From positions 89,906,020-89,970,019 of the forward strand of contig OX235272.1 in the NCBI GenBank assembly GCA_944472155.2: 64,000 nucleotides of DNA. Direction: 5' to 3'. How positions within the stretch are numbered: position 1 is the first letter of the stretch; each line of letters starts with the position of its first letter. Both the position numbers and the translations under genes were made by a program. The DNA is from Trichobilharzia szidati (Eukaryota > Platyhelminthes > Trematoda > Strigeidida > Schistosomatidae). Below are positions 31,131-40,890 of this stretch, one piece after another. Under the pieces are notes generated by a model that worked only from the letters and a program-made list of their open reading frames with translations, did not search any database and was not told where the DNA came from.

Positions 31131-33019
31131 ATGTAGATGTACAGAAAGTAAAACCAGAAATCAGTATAAAATAATCTATGCTCGTACAACCAAGTACAGG
31201 AACTCAACGATACCATACTTGACCCGTGATCTTAGTGACAGAGACAATGTTAAGCGCGAAACCTATGACTTACTTTGTTGCTAATATCATAATTTTAGGC
31301 TCTTTTATTTGTCTCTTATTTGGTATTCTATAGTGAACTCCTTCTTCAAACATACTTAGCTACCTAAATTATTAACACTGGCTTCCTTTTTTGTACTTTA
31401 CTCTATTCCTTCTATTGTGTATCCACTGGTTCCGACTGTATTAGCACCAAGAGTATTAAAAAATTGTCCTGTCATTAACCATCATGTAATTATTAGTTTT
31501 TTTCCTTATTTTCTATACTTTTCGGCAATATTAACTGACAATCATTGGTTGTGAACGCCATAGTCACCACCTTAAAAAAAATTTTGTATTATTCAGGATT
31601 ACTCACACTTCCACTACAAACACTGCATTAGACCTGACAATAAAAAACAAAACAGCAACCCTGAAATGTTATTTTATGACTGTTTATAGTTGTTTCAACC
31701 AAATTAACTGACCATGTTGGCGATAAGCATTCTTAAATTTCACTTCATAACTTCTTGTATGACTATAGCTTTACTGTCACCATGCATAATCATATCATAG
31801 CTTCCACTACCCAATACTGAGATATTATTTTATGTTGTTTATTTTCCTTTCTACTTCTTGGTATTTTTTCGCATTTATAATTATTTTTGTGTTTATCTTT
31901 TTTTTTGTTAAATACTCCTTTTAAATGTTTGTAAAATTAGATATTGTGTTGAAAATCCCACACTGTACCACTAGTACTGTTTCTGGAATAAAGCAAATTA
32001 TTATTATTATTATTATTAGATCATCAACCTGAGCTACAAATCTTCCCTATTATTTCAAAGTTAATGTTTCCTGTGTGATATCAGTCAGACTGGAGGAGAT
32101 CAAGACTAAAGACTTTTATCCTTACAGATACCTGGAGACATGTAGTTCTCGCTGGAATGAAACATAGTTGCTGCAACACTGAAAAAACTTAAATATGTAT
32201 GAGCTAGATATGTTTAAAAGCAGTATATCTGTTTTATAGTGAAACTTTGCTAAAATGTACTCAAATATAGAGGTATTTTCAAACATAAATCTATCCATAA
32301 TAAATAGTTTCTTTCTAATGCCTCCAGCTACTGAGAAATCTGATGTTTATGAAAGTGATTCTTGAAGTACAGATACTTTACCTTTTAAGCTGATTTCAAA
32401 AGTGTTTAAAACTTCTCATTAGCTGATACTTTTTCAACTCAACAACTTAGACAAAGCACTGTACGTCTGAGTACATATCTGCCATAAACATTACAAAAAC
32501 AATCATTGACTGAGAATAAACACTAATGCCTCTTAAAAACAATAAACAAAGGCAGTAAAAGTGAATTAAGACTGAAGGAATTATGACCATCCTTCAAAAC
32601 TTCTCACCTATAATCTCTAACACCATACATTAAATAAACAAAATGTTATTACAGAATATAAACTGAAATAAAACTGTGTCAATCACTATACTCACACTTG
32701 ACCTGTTGTACTCTGAGCACACTTGTTACTGAAGTAGAAAGCATATTGAAAAATAAAAACATACATCATGTCTGTGAGTATTATGAGCATAAAAGTGAAT
32801 CTGCTGGCCTCATTAGAACTAGAATTGTAAAAGATGAGTTTGTCTGACAGAAGTTAATGCAATCACTATTACAATCACTGAAGTATGATTAATGCTAGTT
32901 ACTAGAAGACTGAAGCTTTTATATCTCTATGAAACATGAGTAGAATTCAGTAAGTTGGCAATAAAAACGACCACATTATTACTAAAATAATTAGTAGTGA
33001 AAATAGCTTAGTAGAGATT
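31131..33019. other. AT-rich stretch with a retroelement-like 3' end
   Basis: At 31232-31272 a hammerhead-like trace follows the Penelope end (listed separately). At 31985-32019 ggaataaagcaa is followed by (ATT)n, resembling a polyadenylation signal plus the trinucleotide tail of a LINE or Penelope copy, but no coding part precedes it. The rest is featureless AT-rich sequence. Confidence 0.4.
31232..31272 (+). ncRNA. Hammerhead-like trace next to a Penelope 3' end
   Basis: Helix II can form from CTTA and TAAG around a loop of about 15 nt and is followed by CG and GAAAC. The preceding box is GTGAT instead of CUGANGA, and no proper cleavage triplet or helix I pairing is evident. Its position about 100 bp past a Penelope end supports a decayed Penelope hammerhead. 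Confidence 0.3.
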
Positions 33020-33390
33020 TAATTCAGACTTGGTCACAGATTAATATCAGTTGGATAACCATTGAAAACCATTCACTCGTCCTAGTTTGGGACTCCTCGA
33101 CACTAGGCATTCAGGACCCCACTGTAGATCTTCAGTTTACGAGGGCAGACTAGTTGACCATTCAGTCACCTAGGGCTGAATCCGATGGCCCATAAATTCC
33201 AGTTTCTTTTACTCAGCAGTTTTAACGCGACCATCAACCAGTATCACCAGTGAGCATTTTTCCTCACTACCAACCGGATGGACCCCATTGGTCATGATTT
33301 CTCACTGGAACTCCAGGTAGCTTCGTCCACCAGTCAGTCACCAGTGACCACCAAATTAATTTTCAAGTTTAGTTTGTGGGGATTTGATTT
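33020..33390 (-). mobile_element. Family T SINE with centre and outer end, minus strand
   Basis: Reversed body and head (cttggtcacagattaatatc; degenerate head 33105-33180), the centre (gcgaccatcaaccagtatca, ctcactggaactccaggtag), then accaaattaattttcaagtt and tagtttgtggggatttgatt. The same terminal block closes 6213-6425. Confidence 0.75.
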
Positions 33391-33735
33391 AGAAATCAAT
33401 ACGATGCCCTCTCGTAACTAACTGCAAGGTAAATTTGCCTGAAGTTCTAGTGAAAGTTGTAACCTGTGAGTTTGGTCGCACCATTTGTCGCGCGCTGGAA
33501 GAAGTTAGAACTAATAGGCGGCTGGGTTTCCGTTCAAGTGGCTCAATGGTCAACTAAGCCTCCCTCATTAACTGAAGATCAGCAGTGAGGTCGTGAGTTT
33601 GTACTGATGAAGAGTCCCAAACTAGGAAGAAACAGCTGTCCAGCACTCCCTCGTTCTCAGTGATTCCCTTACTGACGTCAATCTGTGATCAAACTAGAAA
33701 CAAATCAAACCTCTGCAAACAAACTTTTGAAAATA
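33391..33735 (+). mobile_element. Family T SINE, plus strand
   Basis: Part of the centre (gcctgaagttctagtgaaag), head (caagtggctcaatggtcaac; box B degenerate), body (cccaaactaggaagaaacag, tccagcactccc) and the outer end (aaacaaatcaaacctctgca). With the preceding copy it makes a head-to-head arrangement. Confidence 0.7.
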
Positions 33736-33894
33736 GATGTGAATTGGAAAAAAGTGAATACATTTATTAATAATAACAATATCAGCTTTATTCTGAATAG
33801 ATTCTTCACTTAAATATTCATTGACAGTATATCGTATTATGCAACATCATTCTATGTGAAACAATACTGAATCCTCTATAAAAAATTTTCCTGA

Positions 33895-34620
33895 TTTTCT
33901 TCTCGAAGCTCCTAGAGGTACACAGCGCTTCAGCTGCACGTCTCCGTTGTGTTCGGTCCTCTGCTAACGTTTCCACCTGTCCGCCCACATGTTTTAATTT
34001 CCTTTTCTTATGACCTCCCCCATATCACCCTCACAATGACGACCAACTCGCCGCTTCCTGTTCAGGTTCCACTCGAGCGATGGCCTGGCATGTCACTTGA
34101 TGGTTTGTTTCCTGAGAGTATGGCTAATCCACCTCCATTTCTTTCTGCATATATGTTGCACAATTGGTTCCTACTGGGTTGGTTTGCTCTCAGAGATCCC
34201 TGTTGCTGAACTATTCTGGCCATCTGATCTTGAGTAGTGAGCAAAGACAGCTATTGATGAAGATATGAAGTTTGTTCGAAGTGTTCTTCATGACGTGCCA
34301 AGTCTCTGATCCATAAAGTACCACTGACTTCACATTGGAGTTGAAAATCCGGATCTCATTTTTCATGCTGAGTGCTGCTGATTTCCACACAGACTTGAGA
34401 GAAATGAGAGCTTGCCTTGCCTTCCCGATCTTCGCTATGATATCCTTGTCAGTTCCGCCTGTAGTTGAAATTTTGTTTCCCAGGTAGGTAAAGGAGATTG
34501 CTTCTTTCAAACTGCTCGTATTTATCCTGACTTTAGTCTGTTGTTGTGGTTGTTGCTGTTGACCAGGAATCTTCATCACCTCTGTTTTCTCTAGCTAGGT
34601 TGAAAGCCGACTGAAAATTT
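33895..34620 (-). pseudogene. RTE-clade LINE, 3' fragment
   Basis: Minus-strand open frame 34211-34579: KIPGQ-QQ-rich linker, TKVRINTSSLKEAISFTYLG, STTGGTDKDIIAKIGKARQA, LISLKSVWKSAALS, IRIFNSNVKSVVLYGSETWH and CLCSLLKIRWPE. This is the conserved segment between RT and the C-terminal domain. The C-terminal domain itself (34230 down to 33905) continues in other frames. It is 5'-truncated near 34590, at the same place as the copy at 6433-7165 (tctgttttctct followed by non-homologous sequence), which is a notable shared breakpoint. Confidence 0.85.
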
Positions 34621-34649
34621 AAGTGAGTAAAAGAGGAGTCCTCTACCCT

Positions 34650-34795
34650 TCGGGTTCCACTTGACGAGCTGCGTTGTATGTCGTTTCACTCAGCAGTCTC
34701 TCCAATTCGTCCGATCAATCCCCATTTTCTAGCACATATTTGACGGTGGATTGGTCCTTAGTTGATCCATTTCTTACCAGAGTTCCGCCTAGTTA
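34650..34795 (-). pseudogene. RTE-clade LINE, short C-terminal remnant
   Basis: Fragments equivalent to the C-terminal domain region (cggtggattggtccttagtt, ccatttcttaccagagttcc). Heavily decayed and not translatable. Confidence 0.55.
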
Positions 34796-34913
34796 AATAA
34801 TTCACTAGTTTATTGTCTGGTCCTTAGCCTGGAAAATGAGGGGAAATTGGGAGTTCGACAGTGATCAAACCCCATAAAATCAATCCAATTGCTACAGAAA
34901 GTTTAGATTACAG

Positions 34914-35040
34914 CAAAAGTACTTTTAAAAGAAAACCTATTCTTCGCCAAAATTGTAGAGACGAAATGATGAAAACGTGTAGACATGGAATATCCGCACG
35001 ACGTTTAAAGCTTGATGAGTTGCTTAGATTGCAAAAGAAG
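34914..35040 (+). other. Candidate internal exon, unidentified
   Basis: The 127-nt segment lies between an acceptor-like tttagattacag (AG at 34912-34913) and a good donor AAG/GTATGG (35040/35041). The frame is open throughout and reads STFKRKPILRQNCRDEMMKT followed by CRHGISARRLKLDELLRLQK, a basic, protein-like sequence with a leucine-rich end. Entry is after codon position 2 and exit is in phase 0. It lies in non-repeat DNA just past RTE fragments. No family is recognised; chance cannot be excluded. Confidence 0.35.
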
Positions 35041-35070
35041 GTATGGCATAGAAGTGTTAGAAATCTGTGA

Positions 35071-36007
35071 CAGTCAGGGGAATGGATAACTAGAAAGTCG
35101 ATAATCTACTCCAGTCACTCAAATGACAACCACATCTAAGCCATACAGTCTGTATTCTCTTACATAGGTCAGACTAACAAAATATTCACTTCATACATCA
35201 GAGGGTTCTTTTTAATTCCAACTGAAAATGAAATAAGCCCATTAGTAGAAATTCGAAACATTGTTCTGTATCACAGATATTAATTGCCTGCATTTTTCGC
35301 ATGAATTAAACTATTTAAATCACTATGGAAATGTAAAACGATAGTGCTATTATAACTATGTCTCATATGATGGTCAAGTGAATATTCAATCAATCAGTCA
35401 AACAGTCACCTCATGTGGATAAATTAGATTGCTCTTTCGCTTGCGACATTTTGGCATACTCTAGGAATCCTTACATCTAACCAATATGTATATATATATA
35501 TCACTATGGGCTAATTTAAGAGACATCGCTATAAAAATCAAATATTAATTGTATTTATTTTTCCTAATGTGGTCGGTCAATCTGTCAAAAAGATGTTTTG
35601 TATTGTCTAAGAATGAAATTATCTATAATTTATAATAAAAACATACAATTTGTATGAATTCTAATTTGAATTTAGAAAAGAAAAAACACAGCACACACAA
35701 TACAGAATGACCTTTATTTAATGTTCACATTATTTCAGCTTCGAATAACACTAAACTGTGAATTAATCAGGTCACGAATAAAAATATACATACAATTTAT
35801 GATCAAGAATATGCGGTGAACCTAAGGTGATTCGAATGGATTAACATTTAAGTACAAAGAATTTTCGGCTTTGTCATGACAAAAATTAGGTTTCAGTATA
35901 GAGAAAATAATAATAAATCTCCTAATATGTGAAATTTTCTGACACTTAAGATTTGTTTCGTAAATACATGTAAATTCCTACATAGTCTTGAAGAGAACTT
36001 TCGTATC
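35071..36007. other. AT-rich stretch, nothing recognised
   Basis: Short (TA)n at 35488-35502. No gene signal. Confidence 0.5.
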
Positions 36008-36011
36008 ATCT

Positions 36012-36245
36012 AAAAAGCACATTGGCGGTTCAGTGGTAGAACACTCGCCAGACACGCGCATGATCTGGAGTTCGATCCCTAGCCGATGGACCCCAGAACT
36101 TCGCCTAATGGTCAGTAAGCCCGGCAAAGAGGGAAGGTCGGGAGTGAGGCTAAAAACCCCGCCTCGTAAAAACAACACCTCCGAATCTCCAAAACTAAAG
36201 GCCTGAGGTCCTATGCTCCATCCACTTGGAACGTAATGGAATGAG
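36012..36245 (+). mobile_element. Family G SINE with clearest tRNA-Gly-like head
   Basis: The head (36018-36091) reads cattggcggttcagtggtag, aacactcgcc, acacgcgc and box B gagttcgatccctagccgat. In order and sequence this follows a eukaryotic tRNA-Gly(GCC) gene from acceptor stem to T arm, with the anticodon loop altered. The body (gcaaagagggaaggtcggga) and 3' end (gtcctatgctccat) follow. Because the head continues into a SINE body it is not called a functional tRNA. Confidence 0.85.
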
Positions 36246-36489
36246 ATTAAGGAGATGAATATATCAGTAACGTATATCAGTTTCTTAAGAGAATTGACTA
36301 TGTCACTTCAGAAACAAGCTTACAAAGTCTGTGTTTTACGAAAATTTATAACTTATCCCTAAAGTTAACAACAATTTTGTAGCAATGAGAATGTAAGTAG
36401 TGTCTTCACTACTATAACCAGGGCATACATAAACGTTTACCTTGATTTTCTAAAGCGATAAAAATAGGACTATATAAAATGAGCACCCA

Positions 36490-36648
36490 TTTACCTTACT
36501 TAGTTGGTAGAGAGCTTGGTAAAGAGGGAAGTTTGGACGTGGGGTTAACAACCTCATCCTGTAAAACAAGACCATAACAGCTACTGAAACTTCAGAGGTG
36601 AAGACTGAAGCCCAATGTTCCACTCGGAAAGCGAGGGAGTTAAAAAGA
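36490..36648 (+). mobile_element. Family G SINE, head truncated
   Basis: It starts inside the body (ggtaaagagggaagtttgga), continues caacctcatcctgtaaaaca and ctgaaacttcagaggtgaag, and ends tgaagcccaatgttccactc. Confidence 0.7.
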
Positions 36649-36934
36649 TGACAATGATTTTATTGTCCTTTTATAAAACTCCTAGACAAGTCTCTCTTTA
36701 GAATAATACAAGTTACTACAATTTAGATAAAAAGTAAATCTTTATATAATCGAAAATTTCCTTATTTTTACTTCATTGAGAATAAAGACCCAACAGAAGA
36801 AAGCTCTTTACAATATCTTCAATCTAATTAATAAAGCAGTCATATTTGACTAACCTTAGCAGAACAAATAATACAGAGTATCGTTAATCGACTTTTAAAA
36901 GGCCTAGACCTCTTCTCGGAATGCCAACTTAATA
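36649..36934. other. AT-rich stretch, nothing recognised
   Basis: No signal seen. Confidence 0.45.
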
Positions 36935-37578
36935 ACCCTAATTCGTAACTTATCTAGGAAGCATCGTTTCAACTACAGGCGGCACGGATGAAGATGTTAA
37001 AAGTAGACCAGAATTGGAAAGGCAATATGCGCCTTCATCAACCTGAAACCACCTTGGAAGTCTTCTGCACTGCGCCTCAGTATTAAGAACAAGATTCTGG
37101 TTTGCAACACAAATGTTCAGTAATTCACTTCTTCTATGCTGGTCAGAAATTTTCACTGCGTGTCACGAAGGGGATTCCCGACACGTTAATGACTTTTATC
37201 AATAGTTTCCCTTCTCGCTGGCTCCATATTGAAGATCAAACAGCCAGCCGGTCGGACAGAAACAATTAGCAACAGGAAACTCTAGTTGGAAACAAACTAA
37301 CGAAAAGTCGATTCCTCAACAAATATGTAGGAGAAAGTGGAGATGGATGGGGCTGCCGAATGACATCACACGTATAATACAGGCCATTACTCAAGTGGAA
37401 TTCCAATGGGAAGCGATGAATGGGTTGTCAGTGCGAGGGTGACAAGGAGGATTTCGTGTGTTGGGGATGGGGAGATGAAAGATTATGATCAATCGTGAAC
37501 CCATCTCAGGTAGATAGAGAAAAATAGTATAAAGTGAAGCCCTATGTTCCACCGGGAACTCAATGGAATAATAATAAC
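36935..37578 (+). pseudogene. RTE-clade LINE, 3' fragment, plus strand
   Basis: Starts at the YLGSIVSTTGGTDED-equivalent (atctaggaagcatcgtttca) and runs through the GKA...NLK, RKWRWMG-like (aggagaaagtggagatggat) and VTRR segments to the 3' end gtgaagccctatgttccac, with an (AAT)n tail. No frame survives beyond about 60 codons. Confidence 0.8.
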
Positions 37579-37814
37579 TCATCAGAGCATACTGAAGCCA
37601 TGTTGGATTTTAACCAACTTCAGGATTTGAATGAGCCCATTTTGACCTTTTTAAACCTTTGCTAAGTTGATTGTCCTTTAGAGTTCTATGTCATTATGAA
37701 AAGATGAACTGCAGGATCAAAAGCCATGATCACATATTGTTTAACTTACTTATTTTCAATCACTTTTAACCTCCTAAATATTATCAACGTGTTTGACATA
37801 TATGTATGTATATA

Positions 37815-38090
37815 ATAATGTTCCATGAACTGCTGATAAAAGTCTAAAGTAGATTGTTGGGAACACTTTTCCTGACAGGCGCGCCTATTCTCTGAATCTT
37901 GTTCTCACTGGTGACCGCAACAGATTTCCACAATAATTTCAGAGTAGTGAATTTCTGTTTAACCTTTCCAATTTTGACTTTGAAGTCCTCATTCGTGCCA
38001 ATGTCGTTTGTCTCTGGTTGAAACGGTGCTGCTGCCCAAATAAGCAACCTCGTTCATATTTCTTCTGTTGACGGTAACACTTATCATTTA
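37815..38090 (-). pseudogene. RTE-clade LINE, internal fragment
   Basis: Minus-strand pieces include NDIGTNEDFKVKIGKVKQKF followed by TTLKLLWKSVAVTSENKI, equivalent to the GTDEDVKSRIGKARN...LKPIWKS region. Neither the RT nor the C-terminal domain is present. Confidence 0.7.
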
Positions 38091-38202
38091 GGTATAATTA
38101 TTACAAATAATCTGATACAATTCAGAGAAACTGACCGACATTTACTGATTAGGAATAAAAACTTTATGAGACTACTTGAATTTTATCTTGTACAGATAAG
38201 AT

Positions 38203-38410
38203 GTTGGCGGTTTAAGGATAGAATGCATACGAACCATGTACCTGGTCCAGGGTTCGACTCCTGGCAGGAGCACACGCCTGGCCGACAGTAAGTCATCTGA
38301 AGACGGAAGGTTGGAGGTGAGGTTATCTACACCATCCCATAAAAACACAACACCACCCCTGCTGAAACTTCAAAGTTCAAACTTGAAACCCGGAACGCAA
38401 AGTAATGAAA
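38203..38410 (+). mobile_element. Family G SINE, plus strand
   Basis: Head gatgttggcggtttaaggat, box B agggttcgactcctggc, body and 3' region (gctgaaacttcaaagttcaa). The terminal gaagccct motif is changed to gaaacccg. Confidence 0.65.
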
Positions 38411-38653
38411 AAAAACTAAAAACAACAACCCAGATAGGATAAAATCTACCTAATTAACCTTACAGTCTTTCAAGAAGGACACTGTATTATTATTATTATA
38501 TTGTTTTAGTCAAATGGATTTGCCGACTTTAATTCTGCAAACTTTCAACCTCTTCATATTACTTGTTGAGTTGTATTCATTCCACTCTGTATCATAAGAA
38601 TGAAAGGAACTAAAGTTAACCAATTTTCATTGCCTTCAACTCTTTTATGTCAG
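38411..38653. other. Non-repeat stretch upstream of candidate exon
   Basis: AT-rich, with a pyrimidine-rich end (ttcaactcttttatgtcag) just before 38654 that could serve as an intron 3' end. Confidence 0.4.
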
Positions 38654-38698
38654 GAGAAACGATTAAGAGAAGAAGAAGAAGAGAGAATAGTCAAGTGG
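38654..38698 (+). other. Candidate 45-nt microexon, charged
   Basis: Preceded by a pyrimidine-rich tract and CAG, followed by GTATAG, with exactly 15 open codons: EKRLREEEEERIVKW. The composition (Glu/Arg, heptad-like) suits an internal piece of a coiled-coil protein. Length divisible by three keeps the frame. Schistosome genes often have very small exons. A GAA-rich microsatellite could mimic this, so confidence is moderate. An alternative donor exists at 38695 (GTGGGT). Confidence 0.35.
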
Positions 38699-39707
38699 GT
38701 ATAGAATGTACACATTAATTACTAACAATTTAATTTTTTTAATTATCTTTATCTATGTTAATATAGTGTAGATAGCTAAAATATTACCTCTGTAAAAAGA
38801 CCTTCAATAAATCTTCAATTCTATTAAAATAATAATAATAGTAAGGAGAGACATTCTTTGACTTCCTTGCGTGCTTCTTCAATCCTCTTACACATACATG
38901 TAAAGGCGAACGTGCACACACAGAGAAAACACCCTTCATAGTATTCATAATTTATCCACCTTGTATTCCAGTGAATCTTCAATACGCCATGCACATATAT
39001 ATATATATATATAATAATGAAGCCACGATAAATTAAAACAATAATTACTGAGCAGAAATAAAGAAAAAATAATAATAAATGCAGAACTAAAAGGTTCAAA
39101 TAATTTTACAAAACCATTAGAAGCAATTAAAGTGATGCACATGACACAAAAGGCAGGAAAATAAGGAAAGAAAGTAGAACATAAATGATACATATTCACC
39201 TTGTCCGTTAATAAGACAGAAAAAATACATTTAAAACAAAAAATCTATCTGTTTTTTGACCTGTTCTGTTCTCTTTATATTTGTTTCTCTCTACCTACAC
39301 ATTGAACATTTAAACCCAATTGCGGTATTTTTAAAAGATTTCTTGCCAATATCACCAGAAATTCTTGGTTAGCCTAAAATGGTGATGAGGATTATTTCGG
39401 TCTCCTCTTAGCCTTCTTTTTCTTTTACTTTGATTTTGCGCTCTTAGTGTAAATGAGTGAATGTGGCTGGCAGAGTGTTTTGGTGTTTCAAATACTGTCC
39501 TTTAATGATAACTGCCCGCAGGATAGGTAACAAGTTTATACAAGAAATTAAGACAGTGGGTGAAGGATGGAAATGACTAATTCACTATGAAATGTAGTCA
39601 CATCTTTTTGTGGTTAATAATTTCAGTCGAAATCATGTATAGAATGACAGATGTATATGTGCATATAGTGTTATTCAAGATTAATGAACCAGTGTGATAA
39701 GATGCCC
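38699..39707. other. AT-rich stretch, nothing recognised
   Basis: (TA)n at 38995-39013. Minus-strand frames at 38824-39199 are tyrosine/isoleucine-rich and pass through the (TA)n tract, so they are not called. Confidence 0.5.
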
Positions 39708-39890
39708 TTGTTCCTTGCCTTTGCGTTCCGAGTTGAATATAGGACTTCTAGCTTTAGGCTTTGAAGTTTTCAAGTAACGTTTTTGTTGTGTTTTTCTGGG
39801 GTGGGATTGTTGATCACATACTAGACCTACCCCCTTCTCCCAATTGACTACCGGTTAGGGTTGGTTCAGGAAAATGTTGGCTAGGAATCT
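39708..39890 (-). mobile_element. Family G SINE, minus strand, degraded
   Basis: Reversed 3' end (gaagtcctatattcaactcg) and body (gggagaagggggtaggtcta). The head is not recognisable beyond 39870. Confidence 0.55.
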
Positions 39891-40039
39891 AGACGGCGAT
39901 AACGTGCGTGACTGGCAGAAATTATATTCCCTAACCTCCTCATACACACAGTGTTTTCTCATCAGTTTAAACGTTCAATACTGATAGTAACACAGTTAGT
40001 ACTCCACCGTCCCTACAAATACAAACCCAGTGGGCAAAT

Positions 40040-40260
40040 AACTTGAAGCAATTTGGTGGATAGTGACTAGCAGTGGAATCCATGGTGTGCATTTCATCCC
40101 ATTTAGGATTCGTCAACTGCATATATCTCCACTCCCCAGTGAATAAAGGTGTTTGCACTAAGACTGTGACCGATTACCCATAGTTTCAAACGCCTAAGCG
40201 ATATTCGTTGAAACACTTGGGTCATGAGAGCCACCTCTCGTGCAACTGTTGGGAGTTATT
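40040..40260 (-). mobile_element. Smalpha-type repeat, minus strand, near full length
   Basis: Reversed: gagaggtggctctcatgacc, box A region (acgaatatcgcttaggcgtt, damaged), box B region damaged (gtaatcggtcacagtc), conserved ttcactggggagtgg, hammerhead, tagtcactatccacc. Faces the plus-strand copy at 40310. Confidence 0.75.
40062..40120 (-). ncRNA. Hammerhead remnant with C3 changed to U
   Basis: Reversed: box 1 TTGACGA, helix II ATCC/GGAT around taaat, GAAA intact, short helix III, cleavage flank accatggattccac. Only C3 of the core is clearly altered, and helix I is partly disrupted. Confidence 0.6.
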
Positions 40261-40309
40261 ATTTGTTTGTAATTCAGTTTTGATTTTCCCGTTTATTGAT
40301 TAAGAATGG

Positions 40310-40460
40310 TTTAGTGGATAACGCTTTGGTGTTTGAAAAAAATGAATACTGGATTCCAGCCTCATCTGGAATATCATCACCCACTAAGGAATGCAGATAC
40401 ATCCAGATGACGAGTCCTAAATAGGACGAAGTGCGCATCCTGGATTCACCAACTTACTTA
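40310..40460 (+). mobile_element. Smalpha-type repeat, plus strand
   Basis: Box A gaatggtttagtggataacg (40309-40328), box B region degraded, then atatcatcacccactaagga and the hammerhead. The downstream tail is short and diverges after ggattcacc. Confidence 0.78.
40401..40446 (+). ncRNA. Hammerhead ribozyme, best-preserved Smalpha copy
   Basis: Helix I is perfect: ATCCAG (40401-40406) with CTGGAT (40440-40445). Box 1 is ATGACGA (40407-40413; C3 to A). Helix II is perfect: GTCC (40414-40417) with GGAC (40424-40427) around taaata. The GAAA position reads GAAG (40428-40431), so A15.1 is lost. The cleavage triplet is AUC, with the cut expected after 40439. C3 pairs with G8 in the active fold, so strong loss of activity is expected. 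Confidence 0.75.
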
Positions 40461-40691
40461 AAGTAAATCCTCAAATATCTCTGAAGCGTCCACGATAGAA
40501 GCTGACATATCAACAGAGGCAGAACATTATAGTCCATTCAGTCAAGGGGAGAATCAAAAGTGACTTAAAGACTAGCATAAAAATATTTTTACAGTATCCT
40601 AATATTCCAGATACTTCCAACATAAATGACTTGAGTCTGACACTTAACAATCATTTTTCTTAGCAGTATAGTGTTCAGAAAAAGTATCTAT

Positions 40692-40890
40692 TACAGTCCT
40701 ACAGGGGGTCAGTCGCCAGCACAAATAGTTCAGCAGTAACGTCTTTGACTGCAGCAGTCAATAAAATGGGGTTGACACTCAGGGGGAGCATGGGTTCCTT
40801 CAAGGTTGCAGATACGTCTTTCCGACGAGCGCTAACAAGCACGAAACCTGCGTCTATGGCTTCCTGTCGATTGCCTTTAAACATCTGGAA
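40692..40890 (+). mobile_element. Family C (Cys-tRNA-derived), plus strand, no terminal repeats
   Basis: Head aatagttcagcagtaacgtc, then tttgactgcagcagtc (tRNA-Cys anticodon arm-like) and box B ggggttgacactcag (mutated). Then ttccttcaaggttgcagata, aagcacgaaacctgcgtc and cttcctgtcgattgcct. Terminal repeats are not found on either side. Confidence 0.75.

Noticed and set aside
38824..39199. Minus-strand membrane protein frames
   Set aside because: The hydrophobic character comes from AT-rich DNA and a (TA)n tract; there are no matching splice sites.
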